Assembly: GCA_937892695.1 (NCBI GenBank)
Contig: CALBJK010000277.1
Coordinates: forward strand, 1-7,225
Length of the DNA stretch: 7,225 bases
Source of the DNA: an uncultured Prevotella sp.
GTDB taxonomy: Bacteria; Bacteroidota; Bacteroidia; Bacteroidales; Bacteroidaceae
Direction: 5' to 3'
Shown one piece after another: positions 1-6,794 of this stretch. The position numbers and the translations under genes are program-made. Within the stretch, counting starts at the first letter, position 1, and each line of letters begins with the position of its first letter. The notes under the pieces were generated by a model. It was not told the DNA's origin. It searched no databases and saw only the letters and a list, made by a program, of their open reading frames with translations.

Positions 1-1
1 C

Positions 2-622
2 CAGCGATTGCTGTGCCGTTCGGCAACAGGACAACCAACTACAGCTTATACTTCGCATTTCAGACAAGCACGACCGGGAGCAGAGATGCATGTCATCATC
101 GTGGATAATGGCCGAAGTGATATGTTGTCCAATCCTGAACATTGGGAGACTCTCAAATGTATCCGTTGCGGGTCTTGTATGAATACCTGTCCGGTTTACC
201 GTAGGTCGGGAGGTTATTCATATACATATTTTATTCCTGGCCCAATAGGAATCAATCTTGGTATGCTTCACGATCCATACAAGTATTTTGATAACGTTTC
301 GGCTTGCTCGTTGTGTTTGTCTTGTGACAATGTTTGCCCTACCAAGGTGAATCCTGGTTCACAAGTCTATATGTGGAGGCAGAATCTTGATTCGTTAGGC
401 AAGGCCAATGCAATGAAGAAGATAATGTCGGAAGGTATGGAGGTGATCTTCGACCATCCTGCACTATATGATGCTGCTGTCGGCGCTGCACCTTTAGCCA
501 ATCTTGTGCCAGACGAGCTGACCCAGTTCAGCCAACTTAATCCTTGGAGCGTAGGTCACAAGAAACCGAAATTCGCAAAAGAGTCATTCCACACTTTATG
601 GAAGAAAGGTAAAGTCAAATGA
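2..622 (+). CDS. lutB: LutB-type lactate utilization iron-sulfur protein, C-terminal part only
   Basis: This is the last 206 codons of a LutB/YkgF-type protein whose start lies before the window. The reading frame is open from base 2. In the family, LutA, LutB and LutC together oxidise L-lactate to pyruvate in the cytoplasm, with LutB as the iron-sulfur electron carrier. Two cysteine clusters of ferredoxin type are visible: CIRCGSCMNTCP, with Cys at visible residues 53, 56, 59 and 63, and CSLCLSCDNVCP at 102, 105, 108 and 112. Each can bind one 4Fe-4S cluster. The segment before them (HVIIVDNGRSDML) matches the conserved end of the LUD domain that forms the N-terminal half of LutB. Family members are about 460-475 residues, so a little over half is missing here. 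The stop overlaps the lutC start as ATGA. A lutA upstream is expected but not visible. A start at the ATG at base 8 would be false. Confidence 0.93.
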   Translation, partial: QRLLCRSATGQPTTAYTSHFRQARPGAEMHVIIVDNGRSDMLSNPEHWETLKCIRCGSCMNTCPVYRRSGGYSYTYFIPGPIGINLGMLHDPYKYFDNVSACSLCLSCDNVCPTKVNPGSQVYMWRQNLDSLGKANAMKKIMSEGMEVIFDHPALYDAAVGAAPLANLVPDELTQFSQLNPWSVGHKKPKFAKESFHTLWKKGKVK

Positions 623-1200
623 AAAAAGAAGCATTGTTTGATAAACTTCGTAGCCATACTATCGGCAATTATCCAATGCCGCCGATGGATGATATAAACG
701 GAATACGTTATGATGACACTGTCGGACAGTTCGTCAAGTCCAGTGAACATGTAGGCAGTATTATTGTCCACGCTTCGCCAGAAGATGATTTAAATGACAT
801 TATACGTAAGTGTTATCCCGAGGCCAAGGTGTTTTCTTCAAATTTGCCGGAGATAAATATTGCACAGCGTGATCCGAATACTGTCGCTGAGGCTACAAAT
901 TTAGATGGGACCGATGTAGGAATTGTTGAAGGTAAGGTCGGTGTGGCCGAAAACGGATGCGTCTGGATACCGCAGACGATGAAGGAAAGAGCTGTATGCT
1001 TCATCTGTGAATATCTTGTAATTGTACTTGAAAAGAAGAATATTGTCGACAACATGCATGAAGCGTATGATCGTATCGAAATGACAGATTACGGTTTCGG
1101 CACATTTATCAGTGGACCGTCTAAAACGGCTGACATAGAACAAGCTCTTGTAATGGGAGCGCAAGCGGCACGCGGCGTGACAGTTATTCTACTAGACTAG
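619..1200 (+). CDS. lutC: LutC-type LUD-domain lactate utilization protein
   Basis: This is a 193-residue LUD-domain protein of the LutC/YkgG type, the third component of the cytoplasmic lactate-oxidising Lut system. Signature segments are DGTDVGIVEGKVGVAENG at about residues 96-113 and the C-terminal GPSKTADIEQ at 166-175, followed by a hydrophobic last strand (GVTVILLD). There are no cysteine clusters, as expected for LutC in contrast to LutB. It is shorter than the Bacillus and Escherichia proteins (about 230-240 residues), the difference being at the N-terminus. The start ATG overlaps the lutB stop (ATGA), which implies translational coupling and fixes the start. The gene is followed at 1222 by a strong hairpin terminator, so it ends the lut operon. 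No regulator of the operon is visible. Family assignment is secure; the exact electron acceptor cannot be read from the sequence. Confidence 0.92.
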   Translation: MKKEALFDKLRSHTIGNYPMPPMDDINGIRYDDTVGQFVKSSEHVGSIIVHASPEDDLNDIIRKCYPEAKVFSSNLPEINIAQRDPNTVAEATNLDGTDVGIVEGKVGVAENGCVWIPQTMKERAVCFICEYLVIVLEKKNIVDNMHEAYDRIEMTDYGFGTFISGPSKTADIEQALVMGAQAARGVTVILLD

Positions 1201-1221
1201 TTGAAAACAAATAATATTAAT

Positions 1222-1266
1222 AGAAAGGTGTACCATAATTACATAAAATTTTGGTACACCTTTTTG
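1222..1266 (+). terminator. Rho-independent terminator of the lut operon
   Basis: A perfect 12-bp inverted repeat (AAAGGTGTACCA at 1224-1235 and TGGTACACCTTT at 1252-1263) encloses a 16-nt AT-rich loop. The right arm runs directly into a T-tract (TTTTT at 1261-1265). One A-T pair and one G-T wobble extend the base of the stem. It sits 22 bp after the lutC stop and faces the right way to end lutBC transcription. There is no T-run on the other side, so it is probably one-directional. Confidence 0.92.
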
Positions 1267-1293
1267 TCACGAATAAAGACATAAGTATAGTTG
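1263..1293 (+). promoter_or_regulatory. Candidate Bacteroidetes-type promoter for the MATE-kinase operon
   Basis: TTTG at 1263-1266 could serve as the -33 element. It is followed after 19 nt by TATAGTTG at 1286-1293, one base from the TAnnTTTG -7 consensus. The -33 box overlaps the T-tract and stem end of the lut terminator. The start site would fall at about 1297-1300, on top of the exporter's ATG at 1299, so the mRNA would be leaderless or nearly so. Spacing fits but the -7 box is imperfect, so this is a candidate only. Confidence 0.4.
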
Positions 1294-1298
1294 ATCAG

Positions 1299-2663
1299 AT
1301 GAATAATAGACAGGCAACTATCGAACTGGGAACCAAGCCAGTAGGTAAGCTTCTGATGCAATATGCCATTCCGGCAATAGTGGCTATGACAGCCGCCTCA
1401 TTGTATAACATGGTGGACAGTATTTTTATCGGGCAGGGCGTAGGTGCAATGGCAATATCCGGACTAGCCATCACTTTCCCGTTCATGAATCTTACTGCCG
1501 CATTCGGAGCTGCTGTCGGCATTGGGGCTTCAACGTCAATTTCGGTAAAATTAGGACAGAAAGATTACGTCACAGCCGAGCACATTCTCGGCAATACGGT
1601 TACTCTGAACGCCATCGTAGGAATAACCGTGGGGTTGTTATGTCTGTTATTCCTCAATCCGATATTGCATTTCTTTGGGGCAAGCGAACACACCCTGCCA
1701 TACGCTCGCGACTATATGCTGGTGATACTTTCCTGCAATGTATTCAGCCAGATGTTTTTCGGCATGAACGCTGTGTTGAGAGCTGCCGGCAAACCCAAGG
1801 TGGCAATGTACATGACCGTTTTTACAGTCATCCTCAATGCCATTCTCAATCCAGTGTTCATCTGGGGCTTCAGGTTAGGAATACAAGGTGCGGCATACGC
1901 TACTGTCATATCGCAGATTACGGCACTGGTATGGCAGATGCGCATATTCTTCAATAAAGACGAACTCCTTCATTTTAAACGGGGCACGTTCAGACCAGTA
2001 GCAAACATTATACGTAACATAATTGCAATAGGCATATCTCCCTTTTCTATGAATGTGTGCGCGTGTGTGGTAGTCATTTTTATCAATACCAGTATGGTCT
2101 CGTATGGAGGCGACATTGCTGTCGGAGCTTACGGAATAGCCAATAAGGTGGCGTTCATATTCGTAATGATTAATATGGGTGTTAATCAGGGAATGCAGCC
2201 CATTGCCGGTTATAATTTCGGTGCTCAGCGCATGGACAGACTTATGCGTGTTCTTAAACTTGCCATTATTGCAGCTACAACTATAATGTCAGTAGGTTTT
2301 ATTATAGCCATGTTTATTCCTGATTTATGTGCCCGCTTATTTACGACTGACAAAGAATTGATCAAAATGAGTGCACGCGGAATACGCACAGTGATGCTTA
2401 TGTTTCCCATAGTAGGCTATCAGATGGTAATTTCAAATTTCTTTCAAAGCATAGGGAAGGCTAAAATCAGCATCTTTATGTCTCTGTCAAGACAGCTGCT
2501 GTTTTTGCTGCCGTTAATCTTTATCCTTCCTAGATTGTTCGGTATCGACGGTTTGTGGGCCGCAATGCCAACTTCTGATGCATTAGCGGCAGTGGTTGCT
2601 GCATTTATTATGTCCTTTTATATGAAAAGATTGTTCAAAGAAAATAACCATAAAGCAGAATGA
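1299..2663 (+). CDS. MATE family efflux transporter
   Basis: This 454-residue protein is very hydrophobic along its whole length, consistent with the 12 membrane helices of the MATE (multidrug and toxin extrusion) family. MATE proteins are inner-membrane antiporters that expel cationic drugs, dyes or metabolites in exchange for Na+ or H+. The first helix carries the family segment LYNMVDSIFIG with Asp40, and a repeat-like second half begins after about residue 230, matching the two-bundle fold. The sequence resembles the MepA/DinF-like side of the family more than eukaryotic members; the substrate cannot be inferred. I chose ATG 1299. An in-frame TTG at 1251 lies inside the right arm of the terminator stem and would add 16 residues unlike any MATE N-terminus, whereas homology-like sequence (IELGTKPVGKLLMQYAIP) begins just after ATG 1299. 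Upstream Shine-Dalgarno sequence is weak. The stop overlaps the next gene as ATGA. Confidence 0.93.
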   Translation: MNNRQATIELGTKPVGKLLMQYAIPAIVAMTAASLYNMVDSIFIGQGVGAMAISGLAITFPFMNLTAAFGAAVGIGASTSISVKLGQKDYVTAEHILGNTVTLNAIVGITVGLLCLLFLNPILHFFGASEHTLPYARDYMLVILSCNVFSQMFFGMNAVLRAAGKPKVAMYMTVFTVILNAILNPVFIWGFRLGIQGAAYATVISQITALVWQMRIFFNKDELLHFKRGTFRPVANIIRNIIAIGISPFSMNVCACVVVIFINTSMVSYGGDIAVGAYGIANKVAFIFVMINMGVNQGMQPIAGYNFGAQRMDRLMRVLKLAIIAATTIMSVGFIIAMFIPDLCARLFTTDKELIKMSARGIRTVMLMFPIVGYQMVISNFFQSIGKAKISIFMSLSRQLLFLLPLIFILPRLFGIDGLWAAMPTSDALAAVVAAFIMSFYMKRLFKENNHKAE

Positions 2664-3283
2664 AAGATAATGTTATAATATGTGTAGGACGACAGTTTGG
2701 CAGTGGCGGACACTCTATAGCAAAACTTCTTGCAAAACGGTTCGGTGCAAAGTTTTATGATCGTGAATTGCTGAATCTTGCTGCAAAAGAGAGCGGATTT
2801 TCTGAGAAGTTCTTTGAAGAGAATGACGAACAGAAAGGTTTCTTTCGCTCTTTGTTCAATATAGATGTTCCATATTTGTCTGAATCTGGATTTTACGGAA
2901 ACAAATTTTCACAGCAAGGATTGTTCGAATTCCAGTGCGATGCCATAAGGTCGGCTGTAAAAGAAGGTTCATGTGTCTTTGTCGGACGATGCGCCGACTA
3001 TGTTCTAAGGGATGATCCTAATATCGTGAGTGTTTTCATTTCGGCCGATATTACAGACCGCGTTGTCCGTGTCATGCAGAGAGGAAAGGATTGCAGTGAG
3101 GAAAGCGCAAAGAAAATTATTTGCGACAAAGAGGGTGAACGTTCGTCCTACTACAATTATTATACCGGAAAGAAGTGGGGCGATGCAGCTTCATATGACT
3201 TATGTATCAATTCTTCCATACTAGGCATTGATGCGACAGAAGAAATCGTAGCCGAATTCATAAAGCGTCGTTTTTCTTTATAA
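2660..3283 (+). CDS. Cytidylate-kinase-like family protein with non-canonical P-loop
   Basis: This 207-residue protein matches the cytidylate-kinase-like group (Pfam Cytidylate_kin2 type), soluble P-loop proteins of the nucleoside-monophosphate-kinase fold. The phosphate-binding loop is GRQFGSGGHS at residues 10-19. The Lys normally found in GxxGxGK is absent, replaced by Gly/His; I recall this as common in the group (ISREFGSGGRE-like loops). Other family segments are KFYDREL at 31-37, CVFVGRCADYVL at 105-116, a strand with FISAD at 126-130, and a lid-like region at 157-174 containing SSYYNYYTGKKWGD. True CMP kinase activity has not been shown by anything visible, and the housekeeping cmk is a different protein. 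It overlaps the MATE exporter gene by ATGA, so the two are co-translated, suggesting a shared function that remains unknown. It ends 12 bp from the convergent radical SAM gene, with no hairpin terminator between. Confidence 0.85.
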   Translation: MKDNVIICVGRQFGSGGHSIAKLLAKRFGAKFYDRELLNLAAKESGFSEKFFEENDEQKGFFRSLFNIDVPYLSESGFYGNKFSQQGLFEFQCDAIRSAVKEGSCVFVGRCADYVLRDDPNIVSVFISADITDRVVRVMQRGKDCSEESAKKIICDKEGERSSYYNYYTGKKWGDAASYDLCINSSILGIDATEEIVAEFIKRRFSL

Positions 3284-3295
3284 GAATGGATCTGT

Positions 3296-4204
3296 TTATG
3301 CGTCTTTGCCCTGGAATGCTCCGACTTCTTTAAAATGTTTCAGAAGTAGATTGGTAAATTCGTAATTCTTCAATCCCCATTTGGGGGCAATAAGTAGTTC
3401 TGCGGGAGATTGGCTTACGAAACGTTCTAAGACAAGACTCTTTCTCAGCCGGCTCACGTAGCGCGTTATTACGTCAATGTATTCGTTCACGTCGTAAAGA
3501 TGGAATGGATGTTCCATATATTCACGTGCCATTCGTGTGTCTTTGATTATTTGCAACTGGTGTATTTTCAGAATGTCGAGTGGAAGGTCGGATATGGTTC
3601 TTGCCTGTCCTATGCTTTCTTCTGCGTCTTCTCCTGGCAGTCCTATTATGATATGCCCTCCTGTTAGTATTCCTTGCGCATGAGTTTCTTCGACTGCTCT
3701 GCGTGAACACTCAAACGTATGTCCACGGTTTATTTTCTTCAGAGTCTCGTCATTGGCTGTTTCTATTCCGTATTCGATGAGTAGAAAACATTTATTCTTT
3801 AATTCCTTAAAATAGTCGAGCAATTCGGTACTGACACAATCTGGTCGCGTTCCTACCACAATACCTACAACATCGTCGACTCTGAGTGCTTCTTCGTACA
3901 TCTTGTCAAGCTGTTCCGTCGGCGCGTAAGTATTGGTGTAAGCCTGGAAATAGGCCAGATACTTCATTTCCGGATATTTCCGGGAAAAGAAGGCCTTACC
4001 TTCTTCAAGCTGTTCTGTTATGCTTTTTGCGCAATTACAATAGGCAGGATTGAATGTTCTGTTATCGCAGTAGGTACATCCTCCGAACGAAATGCGCCCG
4101 TCACGATTCGGACATGAGAACCCTGCATCAATAGATATTTTCTGTACGCGAAAGGGAAAAGTCCGCCTTAACCATCCTCCGAAGTCATTGTATAATTGCT
4201 CCAT
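3296..4204 (-). CDS. TIGR01212/YhcC-type radical SAM protein
   Basis: This 302-residue protein is a radical SAM enzyme of the Elp3-like TIGR01212 family, whose Escherichia coli member is YhcC (about 309 residues). The cluster-binding cysteines are Cys31, Cys43 and Cys46 in CPNRDG...GGCTYC, spaced CX11CX2C rather than CX3CX2C, as is typical of this family. The segment at about 142-156 (LLIEYGIETANDETL) is the conserved strand and turn that contacts S-adenosylmethionine, and GGHIIIGLPGE follows at about 181-191. These enzymes cleave SAM to a 5'-deoxyadenosyl radical; the substrate of this family is not established, though the Elp3-like fold suggests tRNA or another nucleic acid (inference). It stands alone on the minus strand, convergent with the kinase and divergent from the peptidase. 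The ATG at 4204 sits about 22-24 nt after the predicted start site of its own promoter. The length is normal for the family. Confidence 0.9.
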   Translation of the reverse strand: MEQLYNDFGGWLRRTFPFRVQKISIDAGFSCPNRDGRISFGGCTYCDNRTFNPAYCNCAKSITEQLEEGKAFFSRKYPEMKYLAYFQAYTNTYAPTEQLDKMYEEALRVDDVVGIVVGTRPDCVSTELLDYFKELKNKCFLLIEYGIETANDETLKKINRGHTFECSRRAVEETHAQGILTGGHIIIGLPGEDAEESIGQARTISDLPLDILKIHQLQIIKDTRMAREYMEHPFHLYDVNEYIDVITRYVSRLRKSLVLERFVSQSPAELLIAPKWGLKNYEFTNLLLKHFKEVGAFQGKDA

Positions 4205-4227
4205 TAACTATCTTTTAATAATCGCCA

Positions 4228-4259
4228 ACTGCAAAAGTACAGAAAAAAAGGTAACTTTG
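4228..4259 (+). promoter_or_regulatory. Promoter of the dipeptidyl peptidase gene
   Basis: TAACTTTG at 4252-4259 is a full match to the Bacteroidetes -7 consensus TAnnTTTG. With a 20-nt spacer, the -33 position reads ACTG (4228-4231), only two of four bases of TTTG. The predicted start near 4264-4266 gives a leader of about 21-23 nt to ATG 4287 but only about 6-8 nt to the in-frame TTG at 4272, so it supports the ATG start. The site lies within the same 36 bp as the opposing promoter. Confidence 0.65.
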
Positions 4260-4263
4260 CACA
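4232..4263 (-). promoter_or_regulatory. Promoter of the radical SAM gene
   Basis: On the minus strand, TACTTTTG (4239 to 4232) is a full match to the Bacteroidetes -7 consensus TAnnTTTG. A 20-nt spacer precedes it and the -33 position reads TGTG (4263 to 4260), three of four bases of TTTG. The predicted start near 4226-4228 gives a 22-24 nt leader before the ATG at 4204. It overlaps the peptidase promoter on the other strand. Confidence 0.65.
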
Positions 4264-4286
4264 TGTAAGTATTGAAAAATGAAAAT

Positions 4287-6491
4287 ATGAAAGGATTATT
4301 GTTGATTTGTGCAACTCTGCTTATGTCAATAACAGAAGTTTCGGCTGCTGACAAAATCACAGTCAAGGATATCACCGACGGCAAGTTCGCGGCAAAAACC
4401 GTTAAGGGTATAGACCCTATTGAGGGCTCCGACTCATACGCCAGAATCTCGGACGACGGTAAGAAAATCTTAAAGTATTCGTTTAAGACAGGACGGCAGA
4501 CGGCTGTCCTTTTTGATGTCGCCAATACGATGGGGGAGAAAATCGACGGCTTCGACGGCTACATCATGTCACCTGATGGACGGCGTATCCTGATACAGAC
4601 TAAGACCGAGCGTATATATCGCCGCTCATTTAAAGCTGAATATTACATTTACACTATAGAGAGCCGTAAGCTGGAGCGTCTGTCTGACGGCGGCCCGCAA
4701 CAGGTGCCGGTATGGTCGAATGACGGAATGCAGATAGCCTTTGTCCGCGACAACAATATCCATCTGGTCAAGCTGCTTTACGACAATGCCGAAAGTGAAG
4801 TGACCAAGGACGGCAAGTTCAACGAGATAATCAACGGCATACCCGATTGGGTCAACGAAGAGGAGTTCGGTCTGTCGCGGGCATTGACCTTCAATGCCGA
4901 CGGAACTATGCTTTGCTGGATACGTTACGACGAGTCGAAGGTGAAGACCTACTCGCTCCAGATGTTCAAAGGCATGAAGCCGTCGCACGACGAATATGCC
5001 GACTACCCTGGACTTTATTCTTACAAGTACCCGAAGGCCGGGCAGGACAATTCTGTCGTAAGCGTGTGGAGCTATGAAATTAAGACCCACAAGGCACGCC
5101 GTATGCAACTACCGCTCCAAAGCGACAGCTACGTGCCGCGCATAAAAGCTACGTCTGACCCGTCCAAGGTCATCGTTTATACGATGAACCGCCATCAGGA
5201 CCAGCTCTGTCTGTACGGAGTCAACCCACGCAGCACCGTAGCCCAGCTTATCGTCAAGGAGCAGTCGCCCAAGTATGTTAAGGAAGAATCTATGGAGGCT
5301 GTTACGATAGGTCGCAACTCGATACTGATGCCGAGCGACCGCGACGGTTACACCCGTCTTTATCTTTACAACATGAACGGAACGCTGCTGCGCCGTATCG
5401 GTAGCGGCAATCACGACATAACATCGGTGTACGGCTATAACGAGTCGACCGGCGATGTCTATTATCAGGCGGCTGCGCTAAACGCCCACGACCGTCAGGT
5501 CTTCGTGTCGCATAAGAACGGCAAGGTAGAGCGCATTACCAATCAAGAAGGTTGGAACTCGGCCGTGTTCTCTGGCGATTATCAGTATTTTGTCAATACT
5601 TGGAGCGACTACAACACACCATACGTCTTAACTACACGTACCAACGAGGGGCGTGTTCTTTCAACAATGGTGGACAACAAGGAACTTAAAGCAATAACCA
5701 AACAGTACGGATTCACACCCAAAGAGCAGTTTTCCTTCAAGACTTCGGAGGGCGTGCAGCTTGACGGATGGATGATAAAGCCCGCCGACTTCGATGCTTC
5801 CAAGAAGTACCCCGTCATCATGTTCCAGTACAGCGGCCCGGGCAGCCAGCAGGTTACAAACTCGTGGAATGCCGGTTCGATGGGGCAGGGTGGTGCCTTC
5901 GACTATTATCTGGCACAGCAAGGTTTCATCGTCGTCTGTGTTGACGGACGCGGCACGGGTGGTCGCGGCTCTGAGTTTGAGAAGAGCGTCTACCAGCGTC
6001 TCGGTGACCTTGAGTCGAAAGACCAGGTCGAGACGGCTCTTTATCTCGGTTCGCTTCCCTTTGTCGACAAAGAGCGCATCGGTATCTGGGGATGGAGCTA
6101 TGGCGGCTTCTGCACTCTGATGAGCATGAGCGAGGGACGCGGCGTGTTCAAGGCAGGAGTGGCCGTCGCACCTCCTACAAACTGGAAATACTACGACTCG
6201 ATTTATACCGAACGCTATATGCGCACTCCCAAGGAGAATCCTTCCGGCTATGCTGTCAACCCGATAGAACGTGCGTCAAAGCTTCACGGTGCTCTGCTCA
6301 TCTGCCACGGTACTGCCGACGACAACGTGCATCCGCAGAACACCTTCGAGTATGCCGAGGCTCTCGTACAGGCAGATAAGGACTTCCGCGAGATATACTA
6401 CACCAACCGCAACCACAGCATCTATGGCGGCAACACACGCAACCATCTGCTCCGCCAGATATCCAATTTCTTTATTGAGAATCTGAAATAG
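4287..6491 (+). CDS. Secreted dipeptidyl peptidase IV (S9B prolyl oligopeptidase family)
   Basis: This 734-residue serine exopeptidase removes X-Pro or X-Ala dipeptides from peptide N-termini; Porphyromonas gingivalis DPP IV (about 723 residues) is a well-known relative. Residues 1-20 form a signal peptide (MKGLLLICATLLMSITEVSA, cleavage after about Ala20), so it acts in the periplasm or at the surface. An eight-bladed beta-propeller fills about residues 40-480 and an alpha/beta-hydrolase domain about 500-734. The catalytic triad is Ser604 (GWSYGG), Asp678 (HGTADDNVH) and His710 (NRNHS); the Asp-to-His distance of 32 equals that of human DPP4. Glu192-Glu193 in DWVNEEEFG and Arg112 match the human residues that hold the substrate amino terminus, and Tyr515 matches the oxyanion Tyr547. 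YYDSIYTERYM is another family hallmark. These argue for DPP IV rather than prolyl tripeptidyl peptidase. The gene is visibly richer in G/C-ending codons than its neighbours. I prefer ATG 4287 to an in-frame TTG at 4272. Confidence 0.95.
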   Translation: MKGLLLICATLLMSITEVSAADKITVKDITDGKFAAKTVKGIDPIEGSDSYARISDDGKKILKYSFKTGRQTAVLFDVANTMGEKIDGFDGYIMSPDGRRILIQTKTERIYRRSFKAEYYIYTIESRKLERLSDGGPQQVPVWSNDGMQIAFVRDNNIHLVKLLYDNAESEVTKDGKFNEIINGIPDWVNEEEFGLSRALTFNADGTMLCWIRYDESKVKTYSLQMFKGMKPSHDEYADYPGLYSYKYPKAGQDNSVVSVWSYEIKTHKARRMQLPLQSDSYVPRIKATSDPSKVIVYTMNRHQDQLCLYGVNPRSTVAQLIVKEQSPKYVKEESMEAVTIGRNSILMPSDRDGYTRLYLYNMNGTLLRRIGSGNHDITSVYGYNESTGDVYYQAAALNAHDRQVFVSHKNGKVERITNQEGWNSAVFSGDYQYFVNTWSDYNTPYVLTTRTNEGRVLSTMVDNKELKAITKQYGFTPKEQFSFKTSEGVQLDGWMIKPADFDASKKYPVIMFQYSGPGSQQVTNSWNAGSMGQGGAFDYYLAQQGFIVVCVDGRGTGGRGSEFEKSVYQRLGDLESKDQVETALYLGSLPFVDKERIGIWGWSYGGFCTLMSMSEGRGVFKAGVAVAPPTNWKYYDSIYTERYMRTPKENPSGYAVNPIERASKLHGALLICHGTADDNVHPQNTFEYAEALVQADKDFREIYYTNRNHSIYGGNTRNHLLRQISNFFIENLK

Positions 6492-6522
6492 TAGAATCTG
6501 TGTATTTTTGTAACCGGAATGC

Positions 6523-6569
6523 CACCCACGTTGTAGAGACGTCACTCTGGTGCGTCTCACAAGCGGATG
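6523..6569 (+). repeat. Palindromic hairpin repeat, copy 1
   Basis: The 47-nt unit begins CACCCACGTTGTAGAGACG and ends AAGCGGATG. Its core folds as GAGACG (6536-6541), one bulged T, CAC, loop TCTG, GTG, CGTCTC (6553-6558), a 9-bp stem. It resembles REP-type intergenic palindromes. It starts 31 bp after the peptidase stop and could stabilise or end that mRNA, although no T-run follows. Confidence 0.85.
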
Positions 6570-6571
6570 AT

Positions 6572-6616
6572 CACCCACGTTAGAGACGTCACTCCGGTGC
6601 GTCTCCCAAGCGGATG
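6572..6616 (+). repeat. Palindromic hairpin repeat, copy 2 (direct)
   Basis: This is a direct copy of the first unit, 49 bp further on. It differs by a 2-nt deletion (GTTAGAG for GTTGTAGAG), one base in the loop (TCCG for TCTG) and one base after the stem (CTCCC for CTCAC). The same 9-bp stem with a bulged T forms from 6583 to 6605, so the change in the loop leaves pairing intact. Confidence 0.85.
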
Positions 6617-6637
6617 CGCCATACGTAAAATGACAAT

Positions 6638-6680
6638 GTGGGTGTGAGACGCACCAAAGTGTCTCTACAACGCGGATGGC
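6638..6680 (-). repeat. Palindromic hairpin repeat, copy 3 (inverted core)
   Basis: Read on the minus strand, 6671 to 6643 matches copy 1 (6530-6561) with one substitution and the loss of 3 nt (GTC), so copies 1 and 3 could pair over about 29 bp. GTGGGTG at 6638-6644 is the complement of the CACCCAC flank. The other flank, GCGGATG, keeps the plus orientation of copies 1 and 2, so core and flank are oriented differently here. Confidence 0.8.
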
Positions 6681-6702
6681 AATACGGTTTGGAGCGTACA
6701 AC

Positions 6703-6740
6703 AAAAAATAGGGCATCTGCCATTTGGCGGATGCCCTATT
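6703..6740 (-). terminator. Intrinsic terminator of the small-peptide transcript
   Basis: A 15-position inverted repeat (6707-6721 and 6726-6740, containing AGGGCATC and GATGCCCT) surrounds a 4-nt loop. On the minus strand it is followed by a T-rich tract (6706 down to 6703, then GTTG). One position (6718 with 6729) is a G-U wobble in plus-strand RNA and an A-C mismatch in minus-strand RNA. The plus side lacks a good T-run, so the main direction is minus, with weak two-way use possible. Confidence 0.8.
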
Positions 6741-6794
6741 CTATATAAATTAAACTGAAATTTCTTTCAAAAATTGGGGTGTTAGATTGTTTAC

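Noticed and set aside
1251..1298. TTG-started 16-residue N-terminal extension of the MATE exporter
   Set aside because: The TTG lies inside the right arm of the lut terminator stem, and the added residues do not resemble a MATE N-terminus; ATG 1299 is preferred.
4272..4286. TTG-started five-residue extension of the peptidase
   Set aside because: It would leave only about 6-8 nt of leader after the predicted start site and would put charged residues before a signal peptide that already begins well at ATG 4287.
4626..5108. 160-codon antisense ORF inside the peptidase gene
   Set aside because: It is a shadow of a GC-rich coding strand; it has no promoter or ribosome site and no recognisable protein motifs.
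6523..6680. CRISPR array
   Set aside because: Only three imperfect copies, one inverted, with very short spacers and no cas genes nearby.
6276..6716. 146-codon minus-strand ORF running across the repeats into the peptidase 3' end
   Set aside because: It passes through the palindromic repeats and antisense to conserved catalytic sequence, and lies after the small-peptide terminator.
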